Assembly (NCBI GenBank): GCA_023053685.1
Contig: JALIGW010000061.1
Span: forward strand, 1,382,001-1,446,000
Reading direction: 5' to 3'
Length of the DNA: 64,000 nucleotides
Origin: Diadophis punctatus similis
Lineage: Eukaryota > Chordata > Lepidosauria > Squamata > Dipsadidae
Below, in pieces: positions 1-14,139 of the stretch. The translations under genes were made by a program, and so were the position numbers. The notes under the pieces were generated by a model, which saw only the letters and a program-made list of their open reading frames with translations, did no database searches and had not been told where the DNA came from. Position 1 is the first letter of the stretch. Each line of letters starts with the position of its first letter.

Positions 1-3000
1 CCCCCAGCTTCTGTGAATTCAAACTACAATGCAGCGGGGTTTTTCCCCCCAGATACTCACAAGTCTCATTCAGGAACTCCACCCCCAGCTTCTGTGAATT
101 CAAACTACAATGGATTGAGGTTTTGTCCCCCAGATACTCACACGTCTCAGCCAGGAACTCCACCAACAGCTTCTGTGAATTCAAACTACAATGGAGTGAG
201 GTTTTGTTCCTCCAGATACTCACAGGTCTCAGCCAAGAACTCCACCCCCAGCTTCTGTGAATTCAAACTACAATGGAGTGAGGTTCCCCCCCCCAGATAC
301 TCACAGGTCTCAGCAAGGACCTCCACCCCCAGCTTTTGTGAATTCAAACTACAATGGAGTGAGGTTTTCCCGCCGATACGCACAGGTCTCAGCCAGGAAC
401 TCCACCCCCAGCTTCTGTGAATTCAAACTACAATGGAGTGAGGTTCCCCCCCCCCCAGATACTCACAGGTCTCAGCCAGGAACTCCACCCCCAGCTTCTG
501 TGAAATCAAACTACAATGGAGTGAGGTTTTTTTCCCAGATACTCACAGATCTTAGCCAGGAACTCCACCCCCAGCTTCTGTGAATTCAAACTACAATGGA
601 GTGAGGTTTTTTTCCCCAGATACACACCTGTCTCAGCCAGGAACTCCACCCCCAGCTTCTGTGAATTGAAACTACAATGCAGTGAGGTTTTTCCCCCAGA
701 TACTCACAGGTCTCAGCCAGGAACTCCACTCCAGCTTCTGTGAATTCAAACTACAATGGAGTGAGGTTTTTCCCCCAAGATACTAACAAGTCTCAGCCAG
801 GAACTCCACCCGCAGCTTCTGTGAATTCAAACTACAATGGAGTGAGGTTTCTTCCCCCAGATACTCACAGGTCTCAGCCAGGAACTCCACGCCCAGCTTC
901 TGTGAAATCAAACTACAATGTAGTGAGGTTTCTTCCCCCAGAAACTCACAGGTCTCAGCCAGGAACTCCACCCCCAGCTTCTGTGAATTCAAACTACAAT
1001 GGAGTGAGGTTTTTTTCCCCAGATACACACCTGTCTCAGCCAGGAACTCCACCCCCAGCTTCTGTGAATTGAAACTACAATGCAGTGAGGTTTTTTTCCC
1101 AGATACTCACAGGTCTCAGCCAGGAACTCCACCCCCAGCTTCTGTGAATTGAAAATACAATGCAATGAGGTTTTTTCCCCCAGATACTCACAGGTCTCAG
1201 CCAGGAGCTCCACCTCCAGCTTCTGTGAATTCAAACTACAATGCAGCGAGGTTTCCCCCCAGATACTCACAGGTCTCAGCCAGGAACTCCACCCCCAGCT
1301 TCTGTGAATTCAAACTACAATGGAGTGAGGTTTTTTTCCCAGATACTCACAGGTCTCAGCCAGGAACTCCACCCCCAGCTTCTGTGAATTGAAAATACAA
1401 TGCAATGAGGTTTTTTCCCCCAGATACTCACAGGTCTCAGCCAGGAGCTCCACTTCCAGCTTCTGTGAATTCAAACTACAATGCAGCGAGGTTTTTCCCC
1501 CCAGATACTCACAAGTGTCATCCAGGAACTCCACCCCCAGCTTCTTTGAATTCAAACTACAATGGAGTGAGGTTTTTTCTCCCAGATACTCACAGGTCTC
1601 AACCAAGAACTCCACCAACAGCTTCTGTGAATTCAAACTACAATGGAGTGAGGTTTAGTTCCCCCAGATACTCACAGGTCTCAGCCAAGAACTCCACCCC
1701 CAGCTTCTGTGAATTCAAACTACAATGGAGTGAGGTTTCCCCCCCCCCCAGATACTCACAGGTCTCAGCAAGGACCTCCACCCCCAGCTTTTGTGAATTC
1801 AAACTACAATGGAGTGAGGTTTTCCCCCGATACTCACAGGTCTCAGCCAGGAACTCCACCCCCAGCTTTTGTGAATTCAAACTACAATGGAGTGAGGTTC
1901 CCCCCCCGATACTCACAGGTCTCAGCCAGGAACTCCACCCCCAGCTTCTGTGAAATCAAACTACAATGGAGTGAGGTTTTTTTCCCAGATACTCACAGGT
2001 CTCAGCCAGGAACTCCACCCCCAGCTTCTGTGAATTGAAACTACAATGCAGTGAGGTTTTGTTCCCCCAGATACTCACGGGTCTCAGCCAAGAACTCCAT
2101 GGCCAGCTTCTGTGAATTCAAACTACAATGGAGTGAGGTTTGTTCCCCCAGATACTCACAGGTATCAGCGGGGAACTCCACCCCAGCTTCTGTGAATTGA
2201 AACTACAATGCAGTGAGATTTCTTCCCCCAGATACTCACAGGTCTCAGCCAGGAACTCCATGCCCAGCTTCTGTGAATTCAAACTACAATGTAGTGAGGT
2301 TTGTTCCCCCAGATACTCACAGGTCTCAGCCAGGAACTCCACCCCCAGCTTCTTTGAATTCAAACTACAATGGAGTGAGGTTTTTTTCCCCAGATACTCA
2401 CAGGTCTCAGCCAGGAACTCCACCCCCAGCTTCTGTGAATTCAAACTACAATGCAGCGAGGTTTTTCCCCCCAGATACTCACAAGTCTCATCCAGGAACT
2501 CCACCCCCAGTTTCTGTGAATTCAAACTACAATGGATTGAGGTTTTGTCCCCCAGATACTCACACGTCTCAGCCAGGAACTCCACCAACAGCTTCTGTGA
2601 ATTCAAACTACAATGGAGTGAGGTTTTTTCCCCGAGATACTAACAAGTCTCAGCCAGGAACTCCACCCCCAGCTTCTGTGAATTGAAACGACAATGCAGT
2701 GAGGTTTCCCCCCCCCCCAGATACTCACAGATCTCAGCCAGGAACTCCACCCCCAATTTCTGTGAAATCAAACTACAATGGAGTGAGGTTTTTTTCCCAG
2801 ATACTCACAGGTCTCAGCCAGGAACTCCACCCCCAGCTTCTGTGAATTCAAACTACAATGGATTGAGGTTTTTTTCCGAGATAAACACAGATCTCAGCCA
2901 GGAACTCCAACCCCAGCTTCTGTGAATTGAAAATACAATGGAGTGAGGTTTTTCCCCCCAGATACTCACAGGAATCAGCCAGGAACTCCACCCCCAGCTT

Positions 3001-6000
3001 CTGTGAATTCAAACTACAATGCAGCGAGGTTTTTCCCCCCAGATACTCACAAGTCTCATCCAGGAACTCCACCCCCAGCTTCTGTGAATTCAAACTACAA
3101 TGGATTGAGGTTTTGTCCCCCAGATACTCACACGTCTCATCCAGGAACTCCACCAACAGCTTCTGTGAATTCAAACTACAATGGAGTGAGGTTTTTTCCC
3201 CGAGATACTAACAAGTCTCAGCCAGGAACTCCACCCGCAGCTTCTGTGAATTCAAACTACAATGGAGTGAGGTTTCTTCCCCCAGATACTCACAGGTCTC
3301 AGCCAGGAACTCCACCCCCAGCTTCTGTGAATTCAAACTACAATGGAGTGAGGTTTGTTCCCCCAGATACTCACAGGTCTCAGCCAGGAACTCCACCCCC
3401 AGTTTCTGTGAATTCAAACTACAATGGAGTGAAGTTTTTCCCCCCAGATACTCACAGGTATCAGCCAGGAACTCCACCCCCAGCTTCTGTGAAATCAAAC
3501 TACAATGGAGTGAGGTTTTTTCCCAGATACTCACAGGTCTCAGCCAGGAACTCCACGCCCAGCTTCTGTGAATTCAAACTACAATGGAGTGAGGTTTTTT
3601 TCCGAGATACTCACAGGTCTCAGCCAGGAACTCCAACCCCAGCTTCTGTGAATTGAAAATACAATGCAGTGAGGTTTTTCCCCCCAGATACTCACAGGAA
3701 TCAGCCAGGAACTCCACCCCCAGCTTCTGTGAATTCAAACTACAATGCAGCGGGGTTTTTCCCCCCAGATACTCACAAGTCTCATCCAGGAACTCCACCC
3801 CCAGCTTCTGTGAATTCAAAATACAATGGATTGAGGTTTTGTCCCCCAGATACTCACACGTCTCAGCCAGGAACTCCACCAACAACTTCTGTGAATTCAA
3901 ACTACAATGGAGTGAGGTTTTGTTCCCCCAGATACTCACAGGTCTCAGCCAAGAACTCCACCCCCAGCTTCTGTGAATTCAAACTACAATGGAGTGAGGT
4001 TTCCCCCCCCCCCAGATACTCACAGGTCTCAGCAAGGACCTCCACCCCCAGCTTTTGTGAATTCAAACTACAATGGAGTGAGGTTTTCCCGCCGATACGA
4101 ACAGGTCTCAGCCAGGAACTCCACCCCCAGCTTCTGTGAATTCAAACTACAATGGAGTGAGGTTCCCCCCCCAGATACTCACAGGTCTCAGCCAGGAACT
4201 CCACCCCCAGCTTCTGTGAAATCAAACTACAATGGAGTGAGGTTTTTTTCCCAGATACTCACAGATCTTAGCCAGGAACTCCACCCCCAGTTTCTGTGAA
4301 TTCAAACTACAATGGAGTGAAGTTTTTCCCCCCAGATACTCACAAGTATCAGCCAGGAACTCCACCCCCAGCTTCTGTGAAATCAAAGTACAATGCAGCG
4401 AGGTTTTTTTCCCAGATACTCACAGGTCTCAGCCAGGAACTCCACCCCCAGCTTCTGTGAAATCAAACTACAATGGAGTGAGGTTTTTTTCCCAGATACT
4501 CACAGGTCTTAGCCAGGAACTCCACCCCCAGCTTCTGTGAATTGAAACTACAATGGAGTGAGGTTTTCCCGCCGATACTCACAGGTCTCAGCCAGGAACT
4601 CCACCCCCAGCTTCTGTGAATTCAGACTACAATGGAGTGAGGTTCCCCCCCCCAGATACTCACAGGTCTCAGCCAGGAACTCCACCCCCAACTTCTGTGA
4701 AATCAAACTACAATGGAGTGAGGTTTTTTTCCCAGATACTCACAGGTCTTAGCCAGGAACTCCACCCCCAGCTTCTGTGAATTGAAACTACAATGCAGTG
4801 AGGTTTTGTTCCCCCAGATACTCACGGGTCTCAGCCAGGAAGTCCACGCCCAGCTTCTGTGAATTCAAACTACAATGGAGTGAGGTTTGTTCCCCCAGAT
4901 ACTCACAGGTCTCAGCCAGGAACTCCACCCTCAGCTTCTGTGAATTCAAACTACAATGAAGTGAAGTGTTTCCCCCGAGATACTCACAGGTATCAGCCAG
5001 GAACTCCACCCCAGGTTCTGTGAATTGAAACTACAATGCAGTGAGGTTTTCCCCCCCAGATACTCACAAGCCTCAGCCAGGAATTCCACCCCCAGCTTCT
5101 GTGAATTCAAACTAAAATAGATTGAGGTTTTTTCCCAGATACTCACAGGTCTGAGCCAGGAACTCCACCCCAGCTTCTGTGAATTCAAACTGCAATGGAG
5201 TGAGGTTTTTTCCCCCAGATACTAACAGGTCTCAGCCAGGAACTCCACCTCCAGCTTCTGTGAATTGAAACTACAATGCAGCGAGGTTTTTCCCCCCAGA
5301 TACTCACAAGTCTCATCCAGGAACTCCACCCCCAGCTTCTTTGAATTCAAACTACAATGGAGTGAGGTTTTTTCCCCCAGATACTCACAAGTCTCACCCA
5401 GGAACTCCACCAACAGCTTCTGTGAATTCAAACTACAATGGAGTGAGGTTTTGTCCCCCAGATATTCACACGTCTCAGCCAGGAACTCCACCAACAGCTT
5501 CTGTGAATTCAAACTACAATGGAGTAAGGTTTCTTCCCTCAGATACTCACAGGTCTCAGCCAGGATGTCCACCCCCAGCTTCTGTGAATTCAAACTACAA
5601 TGGAGTGAGATTTCTTCCCCCAGATACTCACAGGTCTCAGCCAGGAACTCCACCCCCAGCTTCTGTGAATTCAAACTACAATGGAGTGAGGTTTTTTTCC
5701 CCAGATACTCACAGGTCTCAGCCAGGAACTCCACCCCCAGGTTCTGTGAATTCAAACAACAATGGAGTGAGGTTTTGTTCCCCCAGATACTCACAAGTCT
5801 CAGCCAGGAACTCCACCCCCAGCTTCTGTGAATTCAAACTACAATGGAGTGAGGTTTCTTCCCCCAGATACTCACAGGTCTCAGCCAGGAACTCCACCCC
5901 CAGCTTCTGTGAATTCAAACTACAATGGAGTGAGGTTTGTTCCCCCAGATACTCACAGGTCTCAGCCAGGAACTCCACCCCCAGCTTCTGTGAATTCAAA

Positions 6001-7000
6001 CTACAATGGAGTGAGGTTTGTTCCCCCAGATACTCACAGGTCTCAGCCAGGAACTCCACCCCCAGTTTCTGTGAATTCAAACTACAATGGAGTGAAGTTT
6101 TTCCCCCCAGATACTCACAGGTATCAGCCAGGAACTCCACCCCCAGCTTCTGTGAAATCAAACTACAATGGAGTGAGGTTTTTTCCCAGATACTCACAGG
6201 TTTCAGCCAGGAACTCCACGCCCAGCTTCTGTGAATTCAAACTACAATGGAGTGAGGTTTTTTTCCGAGATACTCACAGGTCTCAGCCAGGAACTCCAAC
6301 CCCAGCTTCTGTGAATTGAAAATACAATGCAGTGAGGTTTTTCCCCCCAGATACTCACAGGAATCAGCCAGGAACTCCACCCCCAGCTTCTGTGAATTCA
6401 AACTACAATGCAGCGGGGTTTTTCCCCCCAGATACTCACAAGTCTCATCCAGGAACTCCACCCCCAGCTTCTGTGAATTCAAACTACAATGGATTGAGGT
6501 TTTGTCCCCCAGATACTCACACGTCTCAGCCAGGAACTCCACCAACAGCTTCTGTGAATTCAAACTACAATGGAGTGAGGTTTTGTTCCCCCAGATACTC
6601 ACAGGTCTCAGACAAGAACTCCACCCCCAGCTTCTGTGAATTCAAACTACAATGGAGTGAGGTTCCCCCCCCCAGATACTCACAGGTCTCAGCAAGGACC
6701 TCCACCCCCAGCTTTTGTGAATTCAAACTACAATGGAGTGAGGTTTTCCCGCCGATACGCACAGGTCTCAGCCAGGAACTCCACCCCCAGCTTCTGTGAA
6801 TTCAAACTACAATGGAGTGAGGTTCCCCCCCCAGATACTCACAGGTCTCAGCCAGGAACTCCACCCCCAGCTTCTGTGAAATCAAACTACAATGGAGTGA
6901 GGTTTTTTTCCCAGATACTCACAGATCTTAGCCAGGAACTCCACCCCCAGCTTCTGTGAATTGAAACTACAATGCAGTGAGGTTTTGTTCCCCCAGATAC
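1..7000. repeat. Higher-order repeat block, three copies in the first 7 kb
   Basis: A block of about 0.94 kb at roughly 3,345-4,280 recurs at roughly 6,008-6,943 (offset 2,663 bp). Its later part also forms the left end of the window (1 to about 570, offset 3,716 bp). Shared order of marker monomers includes GAATTGAAAATACAATGCAG, CACAGGAATCAGCC, AATGCAGCGGGG, CTCACACGTCTCAG with CCACCAACAGC, then a C-run monomer with GCAAGGACCTCC and a CCGCCGATACG monomer. The copies differ by single bases (for example CAGCCAAG versus CAGACAAG near 6,610) and by the length of C-runs. Boundaries are approximate because every monomer resembles every other. Confidence 0.75.
5846..6007. repeat. Reference monomers of the satellite (two adjacent 81-bp copies)
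   Basis: These two adjacent copies are 81 bp each and close to the window-wide consensus. Sites inside a consensus monomer, counted from GGAGTGAGG: variable pyrimidine tract at about 10-20 ending in CAG; ACTCAC at about 25-30 (GTGAGT on the minus strand); CCACCCCC at about 49-56; TTCTGTGAA at about 60-68; GAATTC at about 66-71; AAACTACAAT as the last ten bases. The consensus has no CpG. Confidence 0.9.
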
Positions 7001-7590
7001 TCACGGGTCTCAGCCAGGAAGTCCACGCCCAGCTTCTGTGAATTCAAACTACAATGGAGTGAGGTTTGTTCCCCCAGATACTCACAGGTATCAGCCAGGA
7101 ACTCCACCCCAGCTTCTGTGAATTGAAACTACAATGCAGTGAGGTTTTTCCCCCCAGATACTCACAAACCTCAGCCAGGAATTCCACCCCCAGCTTCTGT
7201 GAATTCAAACTAAAATGGATTGAGGTTTTTCTCCCAGATACTCACAGGTCTCAGCCAGGAACTCCACCCCCAGCTTCTGTGAATTCAAACTGCAATGGAG
7301 TGAGGTTTTTTCCCACAGATACTAACAGGTCTCACCCAAGAACTCCACCCCCAGCTTCTGTGAATTCAAACTACAATGGATTGAGGTTTTTTTTCGAGAT
7401 ACTCACAGGTCTCAGCCAGGAACTCCAACCCCAGCTTCTGTGAATTGAAAATACAATGCAGTGAGGTTTTTCCCCCCAGATACTCACAGGTCTCAGCCAG
7501 GAACTCCACCCCCAGCTTCTGTGAATTCAAACTAAAATGCAGCGAGGTTTTCCCCCCCAGATACTCACAAGTCTCATGCAGGAACTCCAC

Positions 7591-10500
7591 CCCCAGCTTC
7601 TTTGAATTCAAACTACAATGGATTGAGGTTTTGTCCCCCAGATACCCACACGTCTCAGCCAGGAACTCCACCAACAGCTTCTGTGAATTCAAACTACAAT
7701 GGAGTGAGGTTTTTTCCCCGAGATACTAACAAGTCTCAGCCAGGAACTCCACCCACAGCTTCTGTGAATTCAAACTACAATGGAGTGAGGTTTCTTCCCC
7801 CAGATACTCACAGGTCTCAGCCAGGAACTCCACCCCCAGCTTCTGTGAAATCAAACTACAATGGAGTGAGGTTTTTTTCCCAGATACTCACAGGTCTCAG
7901 CCAGGAACTCCACCCCCAGCTTCTGTGAATTCAAACTACAATGGAGTGAGGTTTTTTTCCGAGATAAACACAGGTCTCAGCCAGGAAATCCAACCCCAGC
8001 TTCTGTGAATTGAAAATACAATGCAGTGAGGTTTTTCCCCCCAGATACTCACAAGTCTCATCCAGGAACTCCACCCCCAGCTTCTGTGAATTCAAACTAC
8101 AATGGATTGAGGTTTTGTCCCCCAGATACTCACACGTCTCAGCCAGGAACTCCAACAACAGCTTCTGTGAATTCAAACTACAATGGAGTGAGGTTTTTTT
8201 CCCGAGATACTAACAAGTCTCAGCCAGGAACTCCACCCGCAGCTTCTGTGAATTCAAACTACAATGGAGTGAGGTTTGTTCCCCCAGATACTCACAGGTC
8301 TCAGCCAGGAACTCCACCCCCAGCTTCTGTGAATTCAAACTACAATGGAGTGAGGTTTGTTCCCCCAGATACTCACAGGTCTCACCCAGGAACTCCACCC
8401 CCAGTTTCTGTGAATTCAAACTACAATGGAGTGAAGTTTTTCCCCCCAGATACTCACAGGTATCAGCCAGGAACTCCACCCCCAGCTTCTGTGAAATCAA
8501 AGTACAATGCAGCGAGGTTTTTTTCCCAGATACTCACAGGTCTCAGCCAGGAACTCCACCCCCAGCTTCTGTGAAATCAAACTACAATGGAGTGAGGTTT
8601 TTTTCCCAGATACTCACAGGTCTTAGCCAGGAACTCCACCCCCAGCTTCTGTGAATTGAAACTACAATGGAGTGAGGTTTTCCCGCCGATACTCACAGGT
8701 CTCAGCCAGGAACTCCACCCCCAGCTTCTGTGAATTCAGACTACAATGGAGTGAGGTTCCCCCCCCCAGATACTCACAGGTCTCAGCCAGGAACTCCACC
8801 CCCAGCTTCTGTGAAATCAAACTACAATGGAGTGAGGTTTTTTTCCCAGATACTCACAGGTCTTAGCCAGGAACTCCACCCCCAGCTTCTGTGAATTGAA
8901 ACTACAATGCAGTGAGGTTTTGTTCCCCCAGATACTCACGGGTCTCAGCCAGGAAGTCCACGCCCAGCTTCTGTGAATTCAAACTACAATGGAGTGAGGT
9001 TTGTTCCCCCAGATACTCACAGGTCTCAGCCAGGAACTCCACCCCCAGCTTCTGTGAATTCAAACTACAATGAAGTGAAGTGTTTCCCCCGAGATACTCA
9101 CAGGTATCAGCCAGGAACTCCACCCCAGGTTCTGTGAATTGAAACTACAATGCAGTGAGGTTTTCCCCCCCAGATACTCACAAGCCTCAGCCAGGAATTC
9201 CACCCCCAGCTTCTGTGAATTCAAACTAAAATAGATTGAGGTATTTCTCCCAGATACTCACAGGTCTGAGCCAGGAACTCCACCCCAGCTTCTGTGAATT
9301 CAAACTGCAATGGAGTGAGGTTTTTTCCCCCAGATACTAACAGGTCTCAGCCAGGAACTCCACCTCCAGCTTCTGTGAATTGAAACTACAATGCAGCGAG
9401 GTTTTTCCCCCCAGATACTCACAAGTCTCATCCAGGAACTCCACCCCCAGCTTCTTTGAATTCAAACTACAATGGAGTGAGGTTTTTTCCCCCAGATACT
9501 CACAAGTCTCACCCAGGAACTCCACCAACAGCTTCTGTGAATTCAAACTACAATGGAGTGAGGTTTTGTCCCCCAGATATTCACACGTCTCAGCCAGGAA
9601 CTCCACCAACAGCTTCTGTGAATTCAAACTACAATGGAGTAAGGTTTCTTCCCTCAGATACTCACAGGTCTCAGCCAAGATGTCCACCCCCAGCTTCTGT
9701 GAATTCAAACTACAATGGAGTGAGATTTCTTCCCCCAGATACTCACAGGTCTCAGCCAGGAACTCCACCCCCAGCTTCTGTGAATTCAAACTACAATGGA
9801 GTGAGGTTTTTTTCCCCAGATACTCACAGGTCTCAGCCAGGAACTCCACCCCCAGCTTCTGTGAATTCAAACTACAATGGAGTGAGGTTTTTTTCCCCAG
9901 ATACTCACAGGTCTCAACCAGGAACTCCACCCCCAGCTTCTGTGAATTGAAACTACAATGCAGTGAGGTTTTTTTCCCAGATACTCACAGGTCTCAGCCA
10001 GGAACTCCACCCCCAGCTTCTGTGAATTGAAAATACAATGCAATGAGGTTTTTTCCCCCAGATACTCACAGGTCTCAGCCAGGAGCTCCACCTCCAGCTT
10101 CTGTGAATTCAAACTACAATGCAGCGAGGTTTCCCCCCAGATACTCACAGGTCTCAGCCAGGAACTCCACCCCCAGCTTCTGTGAATTCAAACTACAATG
10201 GAGTGAGGTTTTTTTCCCAGATACTCACAGGTCTCAGCCAGGAACTCCACCCCCAGCTTCTGTGAATTGAAAATACAATGCAATGAGGTTTTTTCCCCCA
10301 GATACTCACAGGTCTCAGCCAGGAGCTCTACTTCCAGCTTCTGTGAATTCAAACTACAATGCAGCGAGGTTTTTCCCCCCAGATACTCACAAGTGTCATC
10401 CAGGAACTCCACCCCCAGCTTCTTTGAATTCAAACTACAATGGAGTGAGGTTTTTTCTCCCAGATACTCACAGGTCTCAACCAAGAACTCCACCAACAGC

Positions 10501-13500
10501 TTCTGTGAATTCAAACTACAATGGAGTGAGGTTTTGTTCCCCCAGATACTCACAGGTCTCAGCCAAGAACTCCACCCCCAGCTTCTGTGAATTCAAACTA
10601 CAATGGAGTGAGGTTTCCCCCCCCCAGATACTCACAGGTCTCAGCAAGGACCTCCACCCCCAGCTTTTGTGAATTCAAACTACAATGGAGTGAGGTTTTC
10701 CCCCGATACTCACAGGTCTCAGCCAGGAACTCCACCCCCAGCTTTTGTGAATTCAAACTACAATGGAGTGAGGTTCCCCCCCCCCGATACTCACAGGTCT
10801 CAGCCAGGAACTCCACCCCCAGCTTCTGCGAAATCAAACTACAATGGAGTGAGGTTTTTTTCCCAGATACTCACAGGTCTCAGCCAGGAACTCCACCCCC
10901 AGCTTCTTTGAATTCAAACTACAATGGATTGAGGTTTTGTCCCCCAGATACCCACACGTCTCAGCCAGGAACTCCACCAACAGCTTCTGTGAATTCAAAC
11001 TACAATGGAGTGAGGTTTTTTCCCCGAGATACTAACAAGTCTCAGCCAGGAACTCCACCCACAGCTTCTGTGAATTCAAACTACAATGGAGTGAGGTTTC
11101 TTCCCCCAGATACTCACAGGTCTCAGCCAGGAACTCCACCCCCAGCTTCTGTGAAATCAAACTACAATGGAGTGAGGTTTTTTTCCCAGATACTCACAGG
11201 TCTCAGCCAGGAACTCCACCCCCAGCTTCTGTGAAATCAAACTACAATGGAGTGAGGTTTTTTTCCCAGATACTCACAAGTCTCATCCAGGAACTCCACC
11301 CCCAGCTTCTGTGAATTCAAACTACAATGGATTGAGGTTTTGTCCCCCAGATACTCACACGTCTCAGCCAGGAACTCCAACAACAGCTTCTGTGAATTCA
11401 AACTACAATGGAGTGAGGTTTTTTTCCCGAGATACTAACAAGTCTCAGCCAGGAACTCCACCCGCAGCTTCTGTGAATTCAAACTACAATGGAGTGAGGT
11501 TTGTTCCCCCAGATACTCACAGGTCTCAGCCAGGAACTCCACCCCCAGCTTCTGTGAATTCAAACTACAATGGAGTGAGGTTTGTTCCCCCAGATACTCA
11601 CAGGTCTCACCCAGGAACTCCACCCCCAGTTTCTGTGAATTCAAACTACAATGGAGTGAAGTTTTTCCCCCCAGATACTCACAGGTATCAGCCAGGAACT
11701 CCACCCCCAGCTTCTGTGAAATCAAAGTACAATGCAGCGAGGTTTTTTTCCCAGATACTCACAGGTCTCAGCCAGGAACTCCACCCCCAGCTTCTGTGAA
11801 ATCAAACTACAATGGAGTGAGGTTTTTTTCCCAGATACTCACAGGTCTTAGCCAGGAACTCAACCCCCAGCTTCTGTGAATTGAAACTACAATGGAGTGA
11901 GGTTTTCCCGCCGATACTCACAGGTCTCAGCCAGGAACTCCACCCCCAGCTTCTGTGAATTCAGACTACAATGGAGTGAGGTTCCCCCCCCCCCCCAGAT
12001 ACTCACAGGTCTCAGCCAGGAACTCCACCCCCAGCTTCTGTGAAATCAAACTACAATGGAGTGAGGTTTTTTCCCAGATACTCACAGGTCTTAGCCAGGA
12101 ACTCCACCCCCAGCTTCTGTGAATTGAAACTACAATGCAGTGAGGTTTTGTTCCCCCAGATACTCACGGGTCTCAGCCAGGAAGTCCACGCCCAGCTTCT
12201 GTGAATTCAAACTACAATGGAGTGAGGTTTGTTCCCCCAGATACTCACAGGTCTCAGCCAGGAACTCCACCCCCAGCTTCTGTGAATTCAAACTACAATG
12301 AAGTGAAGTGTTTCCCCCGAGATACTCACAGGTATCAGCCAGGAACTCCACCCCAGGTTCTGTGAATTGAAACTACAATGCAGTGAGGTTTTCCCCCCCA
12401 GATACTCACAAGCCTCAGCCAGGAATTCCACCCCCAGCTTCTGTGAATTCAAACTAAAATAGATTGAGGTATTTCTCCCAGATACTCACAGGTCTGAGCC
12501 AGGAACTCCACCCCAGCTTCTGTGAATTCAAACTGCAATGGAGTGAGGTTTTTTCCCCCAGATACTAACAGGTCTCAGCCAGGAACTCCACCTCTAGCTT
12601 CTGTGAATTGAAACTACAATGCAGTGAGGTTTTTCCCCCCAGATACTCACAAGTCTCATCCAGGAACTCCACCCCCAGCTTCTTTGAATTCAAACTACAA
12701 TGGAGTGAGGTTTTTTCCCCCAGATACTCACAAGTCTCACCCAGGAACTCCACCAACAGCTTCTGTGAATTCAAACTACAATGGAGTGAGGTTTTGTCCC
12801 CCAGATATTCACACGTCTCAGCCAGGAACTCCACCAACAGCTTCTGTGAATTCAAACTACAATGGAGTAAGGTTTCTTCCCTCAGATACTCACAGGTCTC
12901 AGCCAAGATGTCCACCCCCAGCTTCTGTGAATTCAAACTACAATGGAGTGAGATTTCTTCCCCCAGATACTCACAGGTCTCAGCCAGGAACTCCACCCCC
13001 AGCTTCTGTGAATTCAAACTACAATGGAGTGAGGTTTTTTTCCCCAGATACTCACAGGTCTCAGCCAGGAACTCCACCCCCAGCTTCTGTGAATTCAAAC
13101 TACAATGGAGTGAGGTTTTTTCCCCCAGATACTCACAGGTCTCAGCCAGGAACTCCACCCCCAGCTTCTGTGAATTGAAACTACAATGCAGTGAGGTTTT
13201 TTTCCCAGATACTCACAGGTCTCAGCCAGGAACTCCACCCCCAGCTTCTGTGAATTGAAAATACAATGCAATGAGGTTTTTTCCCCCAGATACTCACAGG
13301 TCTCAGCCAGGAGCTCCACCTCCAGCTTCTGTGAATTCAAACTACAATGCAGCGAGGTTTCCCCCCAGATACTCACAGGTCTCAGCCAGGAACTCCACCC
13401 CCAGCTTCTGTGAATTCAAACTACAATGGAGTGAGGTTTTTTTCCCAGATACTCACAGGTCTCAGCCAGGAACTCCACCCCCAGCTTCTGTGAATTGAAA

Positions 13501-14120
13501 ATACAATGCAATGAGGTTTTTTCCCCCAGATACTCACAGGTCTCAGCCAGGAGCTCTACTTCCAGCTTCTGTGAATTCAAACTACAATGCAGCGAGGTTT
13601 TTCCCCCCAGATACTCACAAGTGTCATCCAGGAACTCCACCCCCAGCTTCTTTGAATTCAAACTACAATGGAGTGAGGTTTTTTCTCCCAGATACTCACA
13701 GGTCTCAACCAAGAACTCCACCAACAGCTTCTGTGAATTCAAACTACAATGGAGTGAGGTTTTGTTCCCCCAGATACTCACAGGTCTCAGCCAAGAACTC
13801 CACCCCCAGCTTCTGTGAATTCAAACTACAATGGAGTGAGGTTTCCCCCCCCCCCCCAGATACTCACAGGTCTCAGCAAGGACCTCCACCCCCAGCTTTT
13901 GTGAATTCAAACTACAATGGAGTGAGGTTTTCCCCCGATACTCACAGGTCTCAGCCAGGAACTCCACCCCCAGCTTTTGTGAATTCAAACTACAATGGAG
14001 TGAGGTTCCCCCCCCCCGATACTCACAGGTCTCAGCCAGGAACTCCACCCCCAGCTTCTGTGAAATCAAACTACAATGGAGTGAGGTTTTTTTCCCAGAT
14101 ACTCACAGGTCTCAGCCAGG
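7591..14120. repeat. Tandem higher-order repeat pair, about 3.2-3.3 kb unit
   Basis: Copy one spans about 7,591-10,896 and copy two about 10,897-14,120. The start of both is marked by CTTCTTTGAATTC followed by GGATTGAGG and CAGATACCCACACG. The offset is 3,306 bp at the left edge and 3,225-3,228 bp further on, so copy two has lost one monomer (copy one keeps a GAGATAAACACAG monomer near 7,960-8,000). Internal monomer order is the same for about 40 monomers, including the CCGCCGATACTC monomer (8,672 and 11,897) and the run ending at GAGCTCTACTTCCAGC. C-run lengths differ between the copies. Confidence 0.8.
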
Positions 14121-14139
14121 AACTCCACCCCCAGCTTCT

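Noticed and set aside
5846..5926. CENP-B box or human-type PRDM9 motif in the monomer.
   Set aside because: No segment fits the CENP-B core with its TTCG and CGGG parts, and the C-rich CCACCCCCAGC does not meet the spacing of the CCNCCNTNNCCNC motif.
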